From Rhizobiaceae bacterium (GTDB taxonomy: Bacteria; Pseudomonadota; Alphaproteobacteria; Rhizobiales; Rhizobiaceae), in the NCBI GenBank assembly GCA_014380965.1, contig JACMIV010000034.1, positions 1 through 7,970 of the forward strand: DNA of 7,970 bases, read 5' to 3'. Shown here one piece after another: positions 5,061 through 7,970 of the stretch. Position numbers and translations under genes: made by a program. How positions within the stretch are numbered: the stretch's first letter is position 1; each line of letters opens with the position of its first letter. The notes under the pieces are model-generated. The model was not told where the DNA came from. It saw only the letters and a program-made list of their open reading frames with translations, and ran no database searches.

Positions 5061-7859
5061 GTGACGACCTTTGATACGGACGCGAGGGGCAGGAACGATC
5101 CTGGCGGAGAGGGCGGAGCGATTGCGCCGGCCGCGTCCATCGATCGCGCGGCGGCGGCGGCGGGGAGGGACCCGGCTCCGACGCCGATGATGGCGCAATA
5201 CATCGAGATCAAGGCCGCAAATCCCGACAGCCTCCTCTTCTATCGCATGGGCGACTTTTACGAGCTGTTCTTCGGCGACGCGGAGGTCGCCTCGCGAGCG
5301 CTCGGCATCGCGCTCACCCGCCGCGGCAAGCATCTCGGCGAAGACATCCCGATGGCGGGCGTGCCGGTCGTCTCGGCCGACGACTATCTCCAGAGGCTGA
5401 TCGCGCTCGGCCACCGCGTCGCCGTCTGCGAACAGATCGAGGATCCCGCCGAAGCGAAGAAGCGCGGTGGAAAATCGGTCGTGCGCCGCGACGTCGTCCG
5501 GCTCGTCACCCCCGGCACGATCACCGAGGAACGGCTGCTCGATCCCGGCCGCCCGAACTATCTGATGAGCCTTGCGCGCATCGGCGGCTCCGCTCGCTCG
5601 GCCGAGTTCGCGCTGGCCTGGGCTGATCTTTCCACCGGCGAGTTTCGCGTCAAGGCGAGCGATGCCGAGGGGCTGCTGACCGACGTGCTCGCGGTCGAGC
5701 CCTCCGAGATCGTCGTCGCCGACACGCTGTTCCACGACGAGGCGTTGCGGCCGCTCTTCCAGGCGCTCGGAAAAATCGTCCGTCCCGAGCCGGCCGTCCT
5801 CTTCGACAGCACGAGCGCGCCGGCACGGCTCTGCCGTTTCTACGAGGTCGCGACGCTCGAAGGCTTCGGCGATTTCGGACGGGCGGAACTGGCCGCCGCA
5901 TCTGCTCTGCTGGCTTATCTCGGCAAGACGCAGTTCGCCGCCCGGCCCGCTCTGTCTCGTCCCGAGCGCGTCGAGACGGGCTCTGTGATGCTGATCGACC
6001 CAGCCACGCGCTCGAGCCTCGAGATCACGCGGTCCACCGAGGGAAAGCGCCAGGGCAGCCTTCTCGGCACGATCGACCGGACGATGACCGGCGCGGGCTC
6101 GCGGCTCCTCGCGCGACGCCTCGCCGGACCCCTGACGCAAGCGGGTGCGATCCGGCAGCGGCAGGCATCGATCGCTTTCTTCGTCGAGGAGGGGGACCTC
6201 TGCAGGCGACTTCGGACGCTTTTGAGGAGCATGCCGGACGTCGAGCGGGCGCTGTCGCGCCTGTCGCTCGGGCGCGGCGGCCCGCGCGACCTCGGCGCTG
6301 TCCGGGACGGGCTGTCCGTCTCGCGGGAGATCGCCCGGCTCCTTTCGGCTTGCGAACTGCCGGAAGAACTCGCGGCAGGTTCCGTTTGCCTTTCCAAGCT
6401 TCCGGACGGGCTGGCGGGCGAGCTTGACGCGATGCTTGGCGACCAGATGCCGCTACAAAAGCGCGATGGCGGCTTCGTGCGCGATGGCGCGCTCGAAGTG
6501 CTCGACGAGGCCCGCGCGCTCCGCGATGCCTCGCGCAGGGTGATCGCCGGGCTGCAGTTGCGCTACGCCGAAGAGACGGGCGTGCGATCGCTGAAGATCA
6601 AGCACAACACCGTGCTCGGCTATTTCATCGAGGTGGCCGAAACGCACGCGGCCGCGTTGACCGGAACGGCCGCGCTGAAGGCCCGCTTCTTCCACCGCCA
6701 GACCATGGCGAACTGCATGCGCTTCTCGACGAGCGAACTCTCCGACCTCGAAAGCCGCATCGCGGGCGCGGCCTTCGACGCGCTGGCGCTGGAGCTTGCC
6801 GCCTTCGAGCGCCTGTCGGGCGCGATCGTGACGGCTTCGGTCGAGCTTCGATCCGGCGCCGAGGCGCTCGCCGTCCTAGACGTCTCGTCAGCGCTCGCCG
6901 AGCTTGCCGTCTCCGAGGACTGGTCGCGGCCGGACGTCGACGACGGCCTGTCCTTCCGCATCGAGGGCGGGCGGCATCCCGTGGTCGAAGCCGCTCTGAA
7001 AGCCGGCGCGGGCGACCCTTTCGTGCCGAACGACTGCGATCTCTCCCCGCCGGCCTCCGCGAGCCGCGATGGGGAGGCGGGCGCGATCTGGCTTCTGACC
7101 GGGCCGAACATGGGCGGCAAGTCGACCTTTCTGCGCCAGAACGCGCTGATCGCGATCCTGGCTCAAGCCGGTGCTTACGTCCCGGCGACGCGCGCGCGCA
7201 TCGGCATCGTCGACCGCCTCTTCTCGCGCGTCGGTGCCTCGGACGACCTTGCCGAGGGACGCTCGACCTTCATGGTCGAGATGGTCGAGACGGCGGCGAT
7301 CCTCAACCAGGCGGGCCGAAGGACGCTCGTCATCCTCGACGAGATCGGGCGCGGCACCTCGACCTATGACGGTCTCTCGATCGCGTTCGCATCCGTCGAG
7401 CATCTCCACGAGACGAACCGCTGCCGCGCACTCTTTGCGACGCATTTCCACGAGATGACCGCGCTCTCGGCACGTCTGTCGCGGTTGAAGAATGCGACGA
7501 TGCGGGTGAAGGAATGGGAGGGAGACGTCGTCTTCCTGCACGAGGTCGTCTCGGGCACCGCCGATCGCAGCTACGGCATTCAGGTCGCCAAACTCGCCGG
7601 CCTGCCGCCGGCGGTGATCCGGCGGGCGAAATCGGTTCTGGCGGAGCTGGAAAAAGGCGAGCAGGGGCAGCGGCGAACGGCTTTGGTCGACGACCTGCCG
7701 CTGTTTGCCGCCGCACCGAATACACCAGCGGCCATGCAACCGGCAGCCGAACCGACCGCGACGTTACCTGCCCTTACGATGCTGGCCGGTCTCGATCCGG
7801 ATGCATTGACCCCGCGTGCCGCGCTCGAAGCACTCTACCGGCTGAAAAGCATACTTTGA
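5061..7859 (+). CDS. mutS: DNA mismatch repair protein MutS
   Basis: A complete, about 932-residue mismatch-recognition ATPase that binds mispairs as a dimer and recruits MutL. Domain I begins TPMMAQY, followed by GDFYELFF with the mismatch-stacking Phe66 and Glu68 of the F-x-E motif. The lever/clamp region includes [15 protein letters not shown]. The ATPase domain has Walker [10 protein letters not shown] (681-689), [13 protein letters not shown], Walker B LVILDE (Asp760, Glu761) with GRGTSTYDG, and the ATHFHEM switch histidine. The C terminus ends in the dimerisation helix [12 protein letters not shown]. It is longer than E. coli MutS (853) mainly through an N-terminal extension with a GCG-repeat polyalanine stretch, as is usual in rhizobia. 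The start is uncertain: GTG 5061 is preferred, with GGGGAG (5042-5047) 13 nt upstream; TTG 5022 extends it by 13 residues; ATG 5187 would leave just the core. All catalytic residues are intact. Confidence 0.95.
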   Translation: MTTFDTDARGRNDPGGEGGAIAPAASIDRAAAAAGRDPAPTPMMAQYIEIKAANPDSLLFYRMGDFYELFFGDAEVASRALGIALTRRGKHLGEDIPMAGVPVVSADDYLQRLIALGHRVAVCEQIEDPAEAKKRGGKSVVRRDVVRLVTPGTITEERLLDPGRPNYLMSLARIGGSARSAEFALAWADLSTGEFRVKASDAEGLLTDVLAVEPSEIVVADTLFHDEALRPLFQALGKIVRPEPAVLFDSTSAPARLCRFYEVATLEGFGDFGRAELAAASALLAYLGKTQFAARPALSRPERVETGSVMLIDPATRSSLEITRSTEGKRQGSLLGTIDRTMTGAGSRLLARRLAGPLTQAGAIRQRQASIAFFVEEGDLCRRLRTLLRSMPDVERALSRLSLGRGGPRDLGAVRDGLSVSREIARLLSACELPEELAAGSVCLSKLPDGLAGELDAMLGDQMPLQKRDGGFVRDGALEVLDEARALRDASRRVIAGLQLRYAEETGVRSLKIKHNTVLGYFIEVAETHAAALTGTAALKARFFHRQTMANCMRFSTSELSDLESRIAGAAFDALALELAAFERLSGAIVTASVELRSGAEALAVLDVSSALAELAVSEDWSRPDVDDGLSFRIEGGRHPVVEAALKAGAGDPFVPNDCDLSPPASASRDGEAGAIWLLTGPNMGGKSTFLRQNALIAILAQAGAYVPATRARIGIVDRLFSRVGASDDLAEGRSTFMVEMVETAAILNQAGRRTLVILDEIGRGTSTYDGLSIAFASVEHLHETNRCRALFATHFHEMTALSARLSRLKNATMRVKEWEGDVVFLHEVVSGTADRSYGIQVAKLAGLPPAVIRRAKSVLAELEKGEQGQRRTALVDDLPLFAAAPNTPAAMQPAAEPTATLPALTMLAGLDPDALTPRAALEALYRLKSIL
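7692..7706 (+). other. Possible beta-clamp binding motif in the MutS C-terminal linker
   Basis: Residues 878-882 read DLPLF, resembling the QL(S/D)LF-type peptides that dock on the DNA polymerase sliding clamp. It lies in a low-complexity Ala/Pro linker between the ATPase domain and the C-terminal dimerisation helix, where a clamp motif is known in E. coli MutS. Sequence match is seen; binding is inferred. Confidence 0.4.
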
Positions 7860-7863
7860 AGCA

Positions 7864-7899
7864 GAACCCGCGGCAGGACGTGTGTCCTGCCGCGGGTTC
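7864..7899. terminator. Perfect 16-bp hairpin, probable bidirectional terminator
   Basis: Arms 7864-7879 and 7884-7899 are perfectly complementary (core CCCGCGGCAGGAC) with a GTGT loop, 4 nt after the mutS stop. No run of T follows on either strand, so it is not a textbook intrinsic terminator; it may act with Rho or protect the 3' end. Its position between mutS and a likely convergent gene fits a shared terminator. Confidence 0.65.
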
Positions 7900-7930
7900 G
7901 AGGTGGCGAAGGCTCTTTGGGGATGCCCGA

Positions 7931-7969
7931 TCAGGAGCCGCCCGAGCCACCGCCCGAACCGCCCGAAGA
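7931..7969 (-). CDS. C-terminal end of an unidentified protein with a Gly/Ser-rich tail (partial)
   Basis: Read on the minus strand, the window edge gives SSGGSGGGSGGS followed by TGA (plus-strand TCA at 7931-7933). Flexible Gly/Ser tails of this kind end many alphaproteobacterial proteins, and a convergent gene here would explain the hairpin next to it. Only 12 codons are visible, so no function can be given. The competing reading is a plus-strand gene starting at ATG 7923 with a Pro/Glu-rich beginning (MPDQEPPEPPPEPPEE); no good ribosome binding site supports it. Confidence 0.4.
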   Translation of the reverse strand, partial: SSGGSGGGSGGS

Positions 7970-7970
7970 G

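Noticed and set aside
4476..6140. A 554-codon open frame on the minus strand, opposite the DUF1236 gene and the first third of mutS
   Set aside because: Its translation is Arg/Asp/His-rich low-complexity sequence with no family signature and it overlaps well-supported MutS and DUF1236 coding; long antisense frames are expected in GC-rich genes.

Overview
The window looks like a chromosomal housekeeping segment from a GC-rich alphaproteobacterium, most likely Hyphomicrobiales (Rhizobiales). This rests on three things: strong G/C preference at third codon positions, an OlsB-type ornithine lipid acyltransferase, and a small secreted protein with the DUF1236 pattern common in that order. No sequence search was possible, so the placement comes from recognising protein families. 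No insertion sequence, prophage gene, CRISPR array, tRNA or rRNA was seen.

Bases 1-2317 hold three tightly packed plus-strand genes: the 3' part of a class I SAM-dependent (RlmI-like) RNA methyltransferase, a complete SpoU/TrmH-family 2'-O-RNA methyltransferase 3 nt after it, and lspA (lipoprotein signal peptidase II), whose GTG start overlaps the preceding stop by 4 nt. They appear to form one translationally coupled operon. An acuI/yhdH-type NADPH-dependent acryloyl-CoA reductase follows after about 55 nt (2373-3365) and may be cotranscribed. After a 157-nt gap with a perfect TATAAT box comes olsB (3523-4449), the first enzyme of ornithine lipid synthesis.

On the minus strand, converging with olsB, is a 100-residue secreted DUF1236 protein (4493-4795). 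An AT-rich divergent promoter region separates it from mutS (5061-7859), the mismatch-recognition ATPase of DNA repair. A perfect 16-bp hairpin follows mutS. At the right edge a minus-strand reading frame ending in a Gly/Ser-rich tail probably enters the window.

The genes work in separate processes: RNA modification, lipoprotein maturation, short-chain acyl-CoA metabolism, membrane lipid synthesis and DNA repair. The envelope theme (lspA, olsB, an exported DUF1236 protein) is the only functional thread. I found no convincing new biological system. The points worth a second look are olsB without an adjacent olsA, the divergent mutS/DUF1236 promoter region, the mutS start and clamp-motif questions, and the hairpin with the edge gene.
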